Origin: Aradus depressus
Lineage: Eukaryota; Arthropoda; Insecta; Hemiptera; Aradidae
Direction of reading: 5' to 3'
NCBI GenBank assembly: GCA_963662175.1
Contig: OY759214.1
Span: 100,588,115-100,652,114, forward strand
DNA: 64,000 nucleotides
In this document: one piece after another, positions 11,419 through 23,070 of the stretch
Layout: the number at the start of each line of letters is the position of its first letter
Position numbering within the stretch: the first letter of the stretch is position 1
Position numbers and translations under genes: made by a program
Notes under the pieces: generated by a model
The model's input: only the letters and a program-made list of their open reading frames with translations
Databases searched by the model: none
Told to the model about the DNA's origin: nothing

Positions 11419-12769
11419 AGTCCGTGCGCGAGGCCAGCTTCTCAAGCGCGCGGATATATGACGGGCAAGTGGCGCTATCAGCGCTGTGGGGCACACCCGG
11501 TTTTCGGCTGCCGCAGTTGCAACACTTCGGCGGCATCGCTTTTTTGCTGGAAACAATGGGTGAGAGGGCGGGGTACTGAGCTTGGAACCTCCTGGTGAGG
11601 TCCCCGGCCGACCAGCCGGCCGGCACATCAAGGACCGCTAAGCGCGGTCGTCTTCTGTGTAGCGCCTCCGCCCGCAAGCCCAACTCCTGGAGTCGGGCGT
11701 TGGACGTTAGCGCAGCCAGCTCCTCAGCCGAGGACACCTCCAGGAGAATTCCCCCCATCCTGGCGGGTCTGCTGCATTTCATGGTGATTCCGAGTTCTCC
11801 CGGCGTCACCTGATCCATCGCGTCGGCGAGGGGTCGTTTGTCCTCTTTGTTGGACAGCTCAACCACAGCCAGAAACGTCTTCGGTCGATTTTGGTTTTCC
11901 CCAGCTGTGGCGAGCTGTCTGAGGACATCCTCCTTCCTCTTGGTGGGAGGGGGCGGTTCTCGTCCCGGGGGGGTTGCCCCCGTTGCAGGTGCTGCTGCTG
12001 GAGGTCGAACGGCAGGCGTCATCTTCCCTCTCTTCTTCCTCGCCACCGTCGTCCACGAAGCAGCCGCAGGATACTCGTCTTCGGTGAGGGGGGGCGGGGG
12101 GGAGGGGGTGAGGACGGGGAAGAGGTCGCTCTCACTTCCACCCTTCGACTGGGCACTGAAGGGGGGGCACGGGGGGCCTTGGTGGGTTTGGAGGGGTTTT
12201 CGTGGGGGAGGGGAACGTCGCCTGGAAGCTTCGTCGCCTGGACCTCTTCCGGGCCAGGAGCGGGGAGGGAGGGGGCCGCTGCGCAAGGCGTCGCTTTCTT
12301 CACCGCTCCTCTCTTCTTCGCTGCAACTGTTAGCGGCGACCTGTGCAGGGGGGGGTGGTGGGGGGGGGTCCACTGGACCCCTGGACGGGGGTCGCTGGGG
12401 GGGCCCGGCCAAGCTAGCGGCGACCGTAGTCGCCACCGCCTCAGCCAGCCCGCCCGCGATCCGCTCCGCCATCCTGACTTTGGCCTCGGCCACCTCCAGC
12501 GCTGACGACATCAGGACAATGAGGCGGGCAATCCCCTTGCTTGCCCGCCCCTTGTCCGCGATATTCGCATTACTTTTTTGAAGGATGGCCAAGACCTCCA
12601 CCTGAATGGCGTAGGCCTCATCCAGGGGGTTCCTGGGGCGGTCCTCCTGTTCAGGGGTCTCATCGTTCGGGCTCATCCGGACTCTCCTGCCCACGGGGTC
12701 TTCTCGTGTTTCCTCTACGTCCGCCTCTCTGCCGTCCCTGTGGCCATTTCGGCCCATCGGCGACCTCAC
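11408..12769 (-). CDS. ORF1 (gag-like) of the R1-clade LINE
   Basis: A 453-residue ORF, Pro/Arg/Ser rich in its first half (runs such as PPPPPPPAQ). A C-terminal domain contains the zinc-knuckle-like CCNCGSRKPG followed by H and C residues (VPHSADSATC), as in nucleic-acid-binding ORF1 proteins of R1-clade LINEs. The motif spacing is not a clean CX2CX4HX4C, so one knuckle may be degenerate. The stop codon at 11408-11410 lies just past the proposed ORF2 start at 11418, so the two ORFs overlap by 11 nt, as is common in this clade. The proposed start is the first ATG of the open frame at 12769; nothing upstream supports an earlier one. Confidence 0.85.
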   Translation of the reverse strand: MRSPMGRNGHRDGREADVEETREDPVGRRVRMSPNDETPEQEDRPRNPLDEAYAIQVEVLAILQKSNANIADKGRASKGIARLIVLMSSALEVAEAKVRMAERIAGGLAEAVATTVAASLAGPPQRPPSRGPVDPPPPPPPAQVAANSCSEEERSGEESDALRSGPLPPRSWPGRGPGDEASRRRSPPPRKPLQTHQGPPCPPFSAQSKGGSESDLFPVLTPSPPPPLTEDEYPAAASWTTVARKKRGKMTPAVRPPAAAPATGATPPGREPPPPTKRKEDVLRQLATAGENQNRPKTFLAVVELSNKEDKRPLADAMDQVTPGELGITMKCSRPARMGGILLEVSSAEELAALTSNARLQELGLRAEALHRRRPRLAVLDVPAGWSAGDLTRRFQAQYPALSPIVSSKKAMPPKCCNCGSRKPGVPHSADSATCPSYIRALEKLASRTDYGG

Positions 12770-13255
12770 CAGAGCCCGAGTCGCCCTAAAGACATCGGCT
12801 TCGGAAATTTCTTCTTCTTGTCGGGCGGGTGGGGGGGCTGGGTTGGGCGGGGCGTGTGGAGATTCTACTACGCCTCAGGGACTCGCGACGAGTGGCGTGG
12901 AGTCCATTAGAGGCTAAGTCCAGGCTTGGACTGACTGCGGGAGGGTGGGCGTGGCCCGGTCTCCCCACCTGGCGGCTGACTCTACCTACCCTAAACATTA
13001 GGAGAACGTTAGCTTAAACGTTAGCACTACGATAATATAGATGCTACTCACAAAGTTCCGGGTAGCTGCGAATTCGCTCGATGGACTTCCCTGATTTTTC
13101 TTGGGAAGGTCCGTGGGGTGGCCTGGCAAAATTCTACAGCGAAGACACAGCACTAAAATCTCTTAAGTTCACTTTTTTCGGGGCTAAAACACGGAGCACA
13201 CACAGACACCACCTCTCACCTCGGGCGCTCGGACGAGACTCGATTTACGTACGAC

Positions 13256-13300
13256 TAAAATATTTCCTTATATTATAGACATAAGATAATGTAAAAACTG
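13256..13300 (+). repeat. Family R, right part after the R1 LINE
   Basis: Directly follows the second 14-bp target repeat and aligns with 14873-14905 of another family R copy (TTACAATACTTTCTTATCC type wording). It shows that the LINE entered an existing repeat. Confidence 0.6.
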
Positions 13301-13885
13301 CTTTACTATTAACTTTTAAACGATTTTCTATTATGTTTTGCCATTCTGGAAAAATATCAATTTGGGGGTATTGGGTAGGGCGGCAAGGCTTTTGGGATAT
13401 TGCAAGGGCGGTAAAATTGGTAGGGCCGGCCCTCGGTTAAATTGGTAGGGGCCCACCCACGGTAAAACTAGTTCACCTGTTTATACTTTCCTCGGTACTA
13501 CAAAAACATTTCCAATCAAATGGTTGCACCACGAAATGTCTAACTGTTGGTTACTACTTTGCTTGGCTTAAAGTATTTCCAAGTGAACATTTAATTACTG
13601 ATCCCCCCCGCCGGTCACTTAACTTGAACTGAAACCAAAGATTGCGGCTAATGCAATTTCAAACTCCAATTTAATCAAGGAACAGTTGGGTGGAGCTCTG
13701 ATGGAAGGGTGCCAACTACAGGACAATACAGCTGCCCATTGTCCCTTCAAATAATTGTGTAGCACACTGTTCAAATGTGATTTTCAGATTTCGGTCAAAT
13801 GCTGTCATTGACTTAAATAAATATTGTTGTTATTTTTGTGACTAATCCCCGGACTTTAATTGCGAGGTCACATCGCCTACTACCA

Positions 13886-14285
13886 GACGTTTCAACGAAT
13901 TTTCACGTTTCAAAGTCCCCTGAATACGTTTCGATCATTTTCTCTATGATGTCTGTCTATGAGAGTGTGTATGTGATTGGAAGGTTGTGAGTGCTCTACA
14001 GCGAAAACAATGGTAGCTATAAACTCGAAATTTAGAATGAAGAAGTCATGACTTAGATCTGATCAGATTTTGGCCGAAATTGAGACCACTTTATTTCGGG
14101 GCCTAAATGGTACAAGATGGCTAATTATTAAAACCTAATCAAAAATCATTTCAGGTAAAAGTTGTAGAAAAAAACTGAAATACATTTTTTTCGCAGGTCG
14201 TCCGGTTTTCGAGATAGATACTGAAAAACGTCCTGAAATATAGTTTTGGAACACATATTTTTAAATGTTTCCATGATTTATCCGC
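13886..14285 (-). repeat. Family R copy, inverted
   Basis: Reverse complement of the family R text: 'ggccgaaattgagaccact', 'gcaggtcgtccggttttcgag', 'agtgctctacagcgaaaa'. Ends where a SINE begins. Confidence 0.6.
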
Positions 14286-14289
14286 AACG

Positions 14290-14630
14290 TTAGTTATTAT
14301 GACTCATGCTCGAACTTTTAACTACAAGGTCATATCGTCTACTACCAGAGCGCTTTTTCTTCACTCTGGTGGACATAAGCCCGACTCTACTATGGAAGTC
14401 CTAATTTTGCCTATCCTATATTTTTATTCACCTGGGAGAAGGATCATTAATGAGTACCTGATATCGTACAAGCTCGGGACCATCGCTTAATGTCACATCC
14501 CAAGGACGCCTGGCTTAAGTTTATTTTACCTTCCAAATAAAATAAACTAAGGGCCTTGGCCGTGTTGCGAACCCGTAATCTTTAGGTCAGTAAGCAAGCA
14601 CGCCTACCACTGAGCCACCGGCGATCTCGT
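14290..14630 (-). mobile_element. SINE S1
   Basis: Inverted copy running from 'ttattatgactcatgc' (3' end) to 'ccaccggcga' (5' end). Possible imperfect flanks AACGTTAGT / AACGGTTAGT. It sits between two family R copies. Confidence 0.8.
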
Positions 14631-14639
14631 AACGGTTAG

Positions 14640-14912
14640 TCCTATCACACAATTGGTTCTTACCAAAAAGGTTCCTTTTTAAATTTCCAATCATTAGTAA
14701 ATTCTCAGATTTGAGATAGGATCGATACGACCCATCTTATAGCGCCTGAAACTATAAAAAATAGATATAAGAGATCTCACGAAGTTCCAATGACAAACAC
14801 AACCACACACATCATCGTGACCTTGAAATGCCAAAATCTGTTGAAAACTCGATCTCGGATTTTGGCACGATTACAATACTTTCTTATCCTATAGGTATAA
14901 GGAAGTAAAAAA
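14640..14912 (+). repeat. Family R copy, with intact right end
   Basis: Carries 'attctcagatttgagatagg', 'gatctcacgaagttccaat', and the right terminus 'cctataggtataaggaagta'. Confidence 0.6.
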
Positions 14913-15159
14913 AAATCACAACTAAATAAGACGACTTCTGTAATACTTTTCCTTGGAAAAAAAAAAAGAAAAGGCTTCAGGGTTTTTCTTTTTTCTTCGT
15001 CTAGTATAAAGAGTTCCTTGGAAGGTAATGAAAAATAAGTTCACCGTGGGGTAGCTCAAAGCTCGAATTTTTTCTTTTGTGTTTAATGTGGAATAGGCGG
15101 TATTAAAATTTACTTTTTTCTATGGGAGTGAATTTCAAAAGAAATCCCCCCCCCCCTCC

Positions 15160-15320
15160 TTCCTCAGAACGAATTAATCAATTAACTTTTCGCTCTCTCA
15201 ATCAGCCGTTTAGGTGTGTCGATATATTCATTACATCGGAAGTTATTAGAATTTTTGTGTTAAACCACCCCTAATGCCCTTCCTCCCCTTGGCTGATTTG
15301 ACTGAAAACCAATAGGTGGT
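15160..15320 (+). repeat. Family Q 5' half
   Basis: 'cttcctcagaacgaattaat' through 'gactgaaaaccaataggtg', then a break into a LINE fragment. Confidence 0.6.
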
Positions 15321-15800
15321 CTTATGTTTTACACCTTAGGATCTAAGCATCCAAAAGCGCTGGGCTTCCATCTTACTTTGTTACCTGTATGTTTATACTA
15401 CCTGAACCAAGTCCTTCATGAAGTACTCAGTCTCCTTAATGAACCTGAGAATGTTCCCGTGGTCCAATCTTCTAAAATCCTTCTCTGTGATTACATCTTT
15501 GCCAAAAATGTGGAATCTTGTCCTCGCGTATCCCGGGCATATACCCAGGAAGTGTGTCGCCGTATCCTCTTCTTCTTCACAGGTGGAACTGTCTTTGACT
15601 CCTACATTGTGAAAGTGTCTTTCTTCAGGATCCCATCCTTCAACACCTTGGACTCCCCTCTGCATGTGGTTTTCTCTCCAAAAGATCTTAAAGTCCACCT
15701 TTTTAGTCCGGGTTCGGTATGTCTCCCAAGATATTACTAGTACTGGCTCTGGCCCCATGAAGGGCATACTTGAACCTTCCTTGGCTATTTTCATCTCTAC
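15320..15800 (-). pseudogene. LINE ORF2 C-terminal fragment
   Basis: A 133-residue frame at 15393-15794 has the Cys/His knuckle remnant (DSSTCEEEEDTATHFLGICPGYARTRF) split here as DSSTCEEEED and ATHFLGICPGYARTRF. This is the pattern seen after the RNase H/thumb region of R1/jockey ORF2. The same element end recurs at 41900-42170, including the shared 'ttttacacctnagg' 3' text. Confidence 0.65.
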
Positions 15801-15970
15801 TCACTACAACGGTACAACTTATCTTAAAGCAGGGTAAGTGATTATGTTGACTGATGTCCTTCCTCATCCAAGGCCCAGGTTTCTGAGTTTCATCAAAATC
15901 ACTCAACGAGAAGGTTGTCATTTTAAACAAAAAAAACAAAATATAAACTAAGAGAACTTGTTGATATCTT

Positions 15971-17010
15971 CTCTCAACGCTGCTACTGCTTGAAGTAAAC
16001 TTGAGTTCTGTAAGAGTCTAATTCATCTTGTACTTCTCTCAATGCTACTACTGCTTGAAGTAAACTTGAGTTCTGTAAGAGTCTAATTCATCTTGTTCTT
16101 CTCTCAATGCTACTACTGCTTGAACTAAACTTGAGTTCGGTAAGAGTCTAATTCATCTTGTTCTTCTCTCAATGCTACTACTGCTTGAACTAAACTTGAG
16201 TTCGGTAAGAGTCTAATTCATCTTGTTCTCCTCTCAATGCTACTACTGCTTGAACTAAACTTGAGTTCTCTAAGAGTCTAATTCATCTTGTTCTTCTCTC
16301 AATGCTACTACTGCTTGAACTAAACTTGAGTTCGGTAAGAGTCTAATTCATCTTGTTCTTCTCTCAATGCTACTACTGCTTGAACTAAACATGAGTTCGG
16401 TAAGAGTCTAATTCATCTTCTTCTTCTCTCAATGCTACTACTGCTTGAACTAAACTTGAGTTCGGTAAGAGTCTAATTCATCTTCTTCTTCTCTCAATGC
16501 TACTACTGCTTGAACTAAACTTGAGTTCGGTAAGAGTCTAATTCATCTTCTTCTTCTCTCAATGCTACTACTGCTTGAACTAAACTTGAGTTCTGTAAGA
16601 GTCTAATTCATCTTCTTCTTCTCTCAATGCTACTACTGCTTGAACTAAACTTGAGTTCTGTAAGAGTCTAATTCATCTTGTTCTTCTCTCAACGCTGCTA
16701 CTGCTTGAACTAAACTTGAGTTCGGTAAGAGTCTAATTCATCTTGTTCTTCTCTCAACGCTGCTACTGCTTGAACTAAACTTGAGTTCGGTAAGAGTCTA
16801 ATTCATCTTCTTCTTCTCTCAATGCTACTACTGCTTGAACTAAACTTGAGTTCGGTAAGAGTCTAATTCATCTTCTTCTTCTCTCAATGCTACTACTGCT
16901 TGAACTAAACTTGAGTTCGGTAAGAGTCTAATTCATCTTCTTCTTCTCTCAATGCTACTACTGCTTGAACTAAACTTGAGTTCGGTAAGAGTCTAATTCA
17001 TCTTGTTCTT
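15971..17010. repeat. 65-bp minisatellite, 16 units
   Basis: The unit starts CTCTCAATGCTACTACTGCT and contains AACTTGAGTTCGGTAAGAG. The word CTCTCAA recurs every 65 bp from 15971 to 16946 with few substitutions. Variants (ATGCTACTA vs ACGCTGCTA; TTCGG vs TTCTG) form higher-order runs. The unit length is not a multiple of three and stops occur in all frames, so it is not coding. Confidence 0.95.
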
Positions 17011-17479
17011 TGTTAAGTCGCGAGTTGAGTGTGGGTGAGTTCGGGAACACGCCGAGACAATCGATTTGTTGTTGATGAACTACTTGAGTCAGTAAGCAGT
17101 TGGGCACCACGCGCGGTGGTTTAACCTGTACCCAAACCCAACATTCTTTCTTCTCTACAGAATTATGTAACATTTTGAAAAAATGTCCTCGTTATTCAAG
17201 TTGTAGTAATTGGTCAATGATTCCCTCGAGCTGCTCTCTGGTACTCTACCTTTGTCTTCATGTTGTTGAAGAAAATGCCAATTAAAATAATCCAATTAAG
17301 GTATTGTCTTCATTAGGTGGGTTACATCATTCTCTGGCATTCTGTACCCAGATGTTGGGGATCTTGGTGGTCTTGTGGTTATCTTGACTGCCTACTTACC
17401 TGAGAGGACCTCCTGTACCTCCGGAAGCATTATTTCTCGAACTCCGTACTTCTGTCTGACAACATTGATGGACCGTTTT

Positions 17480-18010
17480 CTTTTTTTTTATTGAATATAT
17501 AATATATATTATATATTTAGAGAGAAAATGCTATATGCGCTGAGTAAGGGATGATGTAATTGATGTCATGGGGTAGTTCCATGGAGCAGCATTTTTTGGG
17601 TACTGTTACCATCTTATCACTAACCAAAAAGTTCCATAATATATTTCTCGCCTATTTTTATGAATATATATTTATATAATTACATAATTCTTAGAATTTT
17701 ACAATATATTGTAATATTCGAAGAATTACATTACCTACTTTACATGATATTGCATATATATATTTCATAATTCTTATAATTTTATAATAATATGTACATA
17801 TTGTAAGATTCTGAATGTCATACAACTTTTTTCACCACAATATTCACAAAAATAAGCGAGAAATAAATTATTGAACCTTTTGATGACTGATAAATTGATA
17901 GAATTCCCCAAAAATGCGGGAACTCTTATACAACGTAAATTATATCATCCCTCGCCCGAGGCACTGCGCATAATTTTCACTCCAAACTATAAAAAAATAT
18001 ATAACATTTA
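17480..18010. repeat. Foldback element
   Basis: Arms of about 200 bp: 'agggatgatgtaattgatgt' near 17547 pairs with 'aattatatcatccctcgccc' near 17936, and 'atttctcgcctatttttatg' pairs with 'ataagcgagaaat'. The centre is AT-rich. Confidence 0.75.
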
Positions 18011-18362
18011 GTAAGAAATTGTGAAAAAAAAAGTTAGGAGAAAAAAATTTAATTAATTTTAGGATGCGTAGTATATTATATTATTTTAATTTTAATTTTT
18101 TTATTTTTTATTATTTTAATAGTAGATATATGTTTTAGATATGTTATTGTTTTAAAAAAAAAGGATTTTGCATCAAAATGTTAAAAATGAGTTGCATAAA
18201 GATCATTGTATTATAATAAATGTCTTCAATTTCAGCAATATAATGTAGAAGAGGACGATTATCATGAACTAAATGTGCAGTGATGGGGAAAGTTCCTAAA
18301 TTCCTAATGCATAATGACTTCAAGATGTTGTCTCTGGCCAAAAGTTTCATTCAAGTTAGTTG

Positions 18363-18655
18363 TTAGTTATTGTCTCATGCCCGGGCATTAACTACGAGAT
18401 CATATCGCCTACTAACAGAGCGCTCCTTCTTCGCTCTGGTGGACATCACCGCAATGCTACTCATGGGAGTCCTAAATTTCTATTCACCTAGGATAAGGGT
18501 CTTTAACGAGTATCTGACATCGTATAGGCTTGGGACTACCGGCAGGACTGCGTGCTCAAGTTTTTTTCACCTCCTATAAAAAAAAAACCTAAGGGCCTCG
18601 AACCCGCGATCTTGAGCTAAGTGAGCAAGCACGCTACCTCTGAACCTCCGGGGCC
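18363..18655 (-). mobile_element. SINE S1, internally deleted
   Basis: Inverted copy starting 'ttattgtctcatgcccggg' and ending near 'aacctccggggcc'. It lacks part of the central region. Confidence 0.75.
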
Positions 18656-18769
18656 CCTAATTTTTCAAGTAACACCGTTATTATAATAATACTCTGGATA
18701 TTCCCCATTTATTCACAGAAATTACTGAATATTGCAAATTACCAGTACACGGATAGAAACAAACAACAA

Positions 18770-19060
18770 ATATATTTATTTGGTCCAGCAAAATACATAC
18801 AAGGAGTTTAAAATAGGAAGTCCTGGTACAGTCTTTGTTTGAGTCGCCTCCCAGGAGTAGGCGCTCCTAGACTGTAGTGTACAGCCCCGGAACAATGCAC
18901 AAGACCTTCTTGGTGATTTTTCACAAGCTTCTCAATGTGAGCTGCAAATTGAGGAACTCCCAGTTCCTGGTGGATTTTGTGATTCTTGACAAACCAGGGT
19001 GCGTTTGTTGCTATTCGATGTACTTTGTTTTGAGATGTTTGTAAACGAGAAAAAATAATA
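18770..19060 (-). pseudogene. Jockey-like LINE C-terminus
   Basis: Reverse-strand reading gives NAPWFVKNHKIHQELGVPQF, typical of the jockey-clade ORF2 C-terminus, followed by HIEKLVKNH and a stop after KQRLYQDFLF. Confidence 0.7.
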
Positions 19061-19900
19061 TATTTAAAAAAATACTATATTGAACTTGATGGGATCCACC
19101 ATTATTTCATAAAGTACTCCAACATTATATAAAACTTTCAGACTGATTCAAAGGGTGCTCACAAATGTCACATTTACGATTGACAAACATAGTACACCAA
19201 ACAAGAGAAAACGACAGGGTTACAAGTTGACTAAAATTGTTTTGGACTATTTATTAGACCGGTGATAGGTTCTAAAATGTACTGATACATTATAAGTTAT
19301 ATCTTCTGAATCACTGAAATTGTATATATGCGGCGTGTGGAGATCACGTGGTATATCAGCTGGTCCTCTCAGGGGCTTCCCACCATAGCCCCGACCATCC
19401 GCAAATCAGTTGGAAAAATGTTGGTCCGCAGCTAATATCAAAACCAAAAATAGGCCGGAAGCCATACTGTACAATATGCACTGTAATAACATGTTCGTCC
19501 TATTGATTACTTGTATGAAAGCAAATCTGACTGCAGGGAGGCAGCCAGGACGAGAACCCCACCCAGTCTCGGTAAGCGTTGTAGGAAGCCGGACATTCAA
19601 TAACCAAGAATGTTTCCATCCCCAATTAGTATGCAGTAAGTTAAGTACTCTTTCACATATTTCATGTGGAGTATTCATTGGAAATTCATGGTGGGTCACC
19701 GGCAATGTATTTCTCAACAATGAATGTATGTATGTGCATTTCGTATGTTAGAAATGGAAGTAGGAGTGTCTTGTCTATACAATATATAGGAGAATAGTAC
19801 ACGAGTGTTTAAGTGGCGTGTTTCTGTTTATGAGAGGGTAGAGGGTGTTGAGTCGTGAATATGCTAGCTGTAGTTTTCTGTTAATGTGTAGTTTCCATGA
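19061..19900. other. Unassigned sequence between two LINE fragments
   Basis: Holds overlapping open frames on both strands at 19406-19751 (104 and 113 residues). Neither shows a motif I recognise, and they overlap each other, so at most one could be real. Confidence 0.35.
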
Positions 19901-19903
19901 GAG

Positions 19904-20182
19904 TCATGTATTCAAAAGTACTCCAAGATAGGGCACATCCTGGTCCTTAGGATTCCACAGAATTGGGTGGTCATCCATTTGTAGCTGACTTTGTTCCTCT
20001 ATGGAGAATCTGCGGAGAGCGAAGATTTTAGCTTCAGTCTTCCCTACATTAAGTTGGAGTCTCCATTTTGAAAACCAGAGAGAAACTTCTGTCAGGGCTT
20101 CCTTGAGCAGTTCAATGGCGACGGAGAGGACACTTTGCTGACAGGCGATCATTGGATAGAAACAAGAAGGAGTAGTAATCAA
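19904..20182 (-). pseudogene. Jockey-like LINE RT fragment
   Basis: A 92-residue frame with SLWFSKWRLQLNVGKTEAKI and VPYLGVLLNT, the RT palm/thumb boundary of jockey-type LINEs. It may be the upstream part of the element ending at 18770, separated by about 0.8 kb of unassigned sequence. Confidence 0.7.
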
Positions 20183-20254
20183 ATGAACTTTGATTGTTGA
20201 TTTGAAGATAGGTTTTAAATCAAAAAGGTTACAATAGATAGGTATGAATCATGA

Positions 20255-20797
20255 TTGCTACCTCTATGTCTGCCTCCATACCATCAACAATGTTCTAACG
20301 CCTTCCTCTACCAGGTACGTTATCTCAGGTTCTGTATCAACAGCCGACTGATGGGGAACTCACACACACGACTTGAACGACAAGAGTTGAATCGACGTTA
20401 TGGACTACTACGTAGACTACTTAAACCAAAATCAAAACTTTCTACTGCCAACAAACTGACAATTTACAGGACTGTAATAATACGTCCAATATGGACACTA
20501 CGGCCTAGAATGGTCGTGTTCAGCCAAACAATTCAATATAAACAGCATCCAAAGTTTCCAGTCCGAAGTCCTTCGAATTGTAAACGCTCCTTTTTACGTC
20601 ACCATAAATTACTCCATGAAGACCTAAACATCCTAACCGACCAGCTACTAATCCAATCCCGATTCTTAACCTTAAACAATAAACTTTCATCTCATCCTAA
20701 TCCATTTGCACAAGTCCTATCCTCCCAATCCCATCCTGACAATCCTTCACGCCGTATGAATAGGAGGTGGCCTCGAGATCTTTTTAGTGAAATTTAA
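20255..20797 (+). pseudogene. Jockey-like LINE RT thumb/C-terminus
   Basis: A 180-residue frame: VRYLRFCINSRLMGNSHTRL, QELNRRYGLLRRLL, KLTIYRTVIIRPIWTL, HHKLLHEDLNI, RRMNRRWPRDLFS and stop. The line-up matches the copy at 34200-34690. Parts near the middle look frameshifted. Confidence 0.75.
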
Positions 20798-20799
20798 AC

Positions 20800-22070
20800 A
20801 TTTTACTATTTTCCAGGGAGTGTCTGCGCTGGCTGGCGTCTCCCGTCATCTGATTTAGACACTTATTCGTGTAAATAGTTACCACGTTTGCTTATTATGT
20901 ATACTGTATACAGATTACAAATAAAATATTAAAATGTCTGACTCCATGTTTTACTATTTAATGTCCCAAACTGAACTTTTTCAACGTTTCAGAATTTAGA
21001 CCAGGAAAGACGAAAATACATCTTTTCATTAGTTATTTAACAATTATTTACATTCATAAATTTACATTATATTTAATGTTTTACAAATTTAAATTATGTT
21101 TAGTGTTTTCAGCACCTAAAGAAATGTTATACAAAAGATTCATTTAAATTCCCCACCCATCCAAGTTATCCATTCTTCCGAAGAAGTTTCATTACTTTAT
21201 TTCTATTAAAAGTTTTCTCCTGTAAAATTTACTTGGGATAGTCAACTAGACTGCAGAAGATTTAACTGCTTCGGGTCTTCCATTACGGAACAGAAGCAGG
21301 TAATGGATGAAACCTGCAGAAGAATCCTGGACTTTATTAAAGATACAGGGCTCCTGTAGGGACCAACAAACACAGGGCTCCGTCGGAAAAAAAACAAAAA
21401 AAAAACAAATACTTGGGACAGATAAGTTGCTTACATTTTGAGTGAGGAAATCTGAAAATATAAGAAAAAAAAAATCTGCACGAGATGGCTCATCTATTGT
21501 AATGAAAGGAACTTGAGAGACTGAAATAAGCCGGGGGCTTAACGACCTTTCAAAACGTTGTATTAAGGACGGGCACGGCGGTCTCGCGGCTTAACTGGAA
21601 CAACCCTTCACCCACTTATATATCCTAAAGGAAAAACAGGAATTTCAAGGAAATCAACAGGAAAAATGTTCCTCTTTTATAATAATAATAATACTTATAT
21701 TTATTTCCGTTAAACCATAAAATGATAATTGGATATCTCATACAATTGTATACATCAAAATAGCTTATAAATTATATGGTGGGGAAGTAACAAGGGCCCC
21801 TCAATACGACACTGGAATTAGGAACTCATTGAAATGTTAGCTAACAAAATCCCATCCGTCCCTTTGTAAGGGTCGAACTTTATGTAGGTCTGTGGTAGCG
21901 AGGAAGGGTCCCGTTTCAATCAGATTTGGTTTCAAGGAGCAAGAAATAGAACGGACGAGGAAGGTTCCTCTAGCTCAGCTTTCTTAGTGGACACAGAACC
22001 CAACTTTTATTAATGTATTTCACAGAAAATTAATAGATGTCTCCTTTATTGGGTATAAATTTTATATGAG
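20800..22070. other. Mostly unassigned intron sequence
   Basis: Apart from the LINE 3' end at 21235-21420, only A-rich tracts and no sizeable frames. 21540-21610 is slightly GC-richer without an ORF. Confidence 0.4.
21235..21420 (+). pseudogene. LINE 3' end with A-rich tail
   Basis: Reads CRRILDFIKDTGLL then TAG, followed by 'cagggctccgtcgg' and an A-rich tail with single C interruptions. The family is not identified beyond non-LTR LINE. Confidence 0.5.
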
Positions 22071-22071
22071 A

Positions 22072-22398
22072 GCGCCGGTAGCTCAGTGGTATGCGTTCTT
22101 GCCTTCTGAGGTCAAGTTCGTGGGTTCGAAACTCGAACGAGGCCCTTAGTTTATTTTATCTGGGAGGTAAAATAAACTTAAGCACGCCGTCCTTCGGATG
22201 GGACGTTAAGCGATGGTCCCGAGCCTGTACGATGTCAGGTACTCGTTAAAGACCACTGCCCTAGGTGAAAAAAAAAAATGTAGGGTAAGCATGAGTCGGG
22301 CTCATGTCCACCAGAGCGACGAAAGATCGCTCTGGTAGTAGAAGATATGACCTCGTAGTTAAAGCCAGGGCATGAGTCATAAAACCTAACCTAACCTA
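22072..22398 (+). mobile_element. SINE S1 with CCTAA tail
   Basis: Well preserved: GCGCCGGTAGCTCAGTGGTA at the start, B box GTGGGTTCGAAAC, and the tail ACCTAACCTAACC at 22384-22396. Possible flanking duplication TATAAATT at 22054-22061 and 22397-22404. Confidence 0.85.
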
Positions 22399-22419
22399 TA
22401 AATTGTATAATTACCTGGG

Positions 22420-23070
22420 CAGTCATTAGAGTGTTGAGCCCCCTCCCCTAATCCCTCTTTCCCTTTGTTCAATTTAGCTGAAATTCATTAGGTGTGCCGA
22501 ATACACATACATAATTCCGTGTCGATAAATTCATACTATAATGGATAATTCGTCATGTTTACAGACACACACACACATATACATTGTAACACTATTTTAT
22601 TTTTTTATGTATTTTTTCTGATACTTTATTTATTTTTTTCCTTTCTTTTTGACTCTATGTATTTATTCTTAGGGGTATTTATTTTCATTTCATTTCAAGA
22701 ATTAATCAACTAAGTTTACCTCTCTCACCAGAGCCAAATAACTTCCTTTTGAGCTAAAACTCAATATTTGACTTTAATTGGCTTCCGAATCCTCATACTA
22801 AATTTCAGGTTACGTTCATTATACCGGCAGTTATTGTGGTGTTTGAGTTAAGTCTACCCCCCAAATCCCCCCTTCCTTTAAGTCGATTTGGCTGAAAATC
22901 TATAGGTGTCGTAGTTAGAGAGAGTTCTCGATGATACATTAGGAACTTTTTTTTTCATTTTTGGAATCAGTTGTTAGAGAAACATGAAATTCCTGTGAAA
23001 AGTCAACTTCAAATTTATGACCGATTACATAACTTTGCCAATACTTCTTATAGGTGAGGAAGTGAAATGA
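22420..23070 (+). repeat. Family Q copies
   Basis: A partial copy with a CA block (22420-22585) is followed by an AT-rich LINE-like tail and a second, nearly complete copy, 22690-23065. Confidence 0.6.

Larger units (their letters stand above)
7980..13241 (-). mobile_element. Near full-length R1-clade non-LTR retrotransposon (about 5.26 kb)
   Basis: The - strand element has its poly(A) tail visible as the T run at 7982-8009 and a GC-rich 5' end near 13200. It is flanked by an exact 14-bp direct repeat, GATTTACGTACGAC, at 7966-7979 and 13242-13255. Removing it rejoins an AT-rich repeat (family R) whose other copies lack the insertion. Order 5' to 3': GC-rich leader, gag-like ORF1, ORF2 with AP-endonuclease and reverse transcriptase, 3' UTR, poly(A). 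R1-clade elements typically make 14-bp target duplications and are often site-specific (family knowledge). GC content and codon use differ sharply from the surrounding DNA. The perfect target duplication suggests a recent insertion. Confidence 0.93.

Noticed and set aside
11838..12581. 247- and 204-residue open frames on the + strand
   Set aside because: GC-rich shadow frames of the LINE ORF1 on the opposite strand.
15971..17010. CRISPR array
   Set aside because: Units are contiguous without unique spacers, and the context is a eukaryotic intron.
22072..22145. tRNA gene (A and B boxes, GGTTCGAAAC)
   Set aside because: The same tRNA-like head is followed by the same 250-bp unrelated body in about 20 places, often with target duplications. 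These are SINEs.
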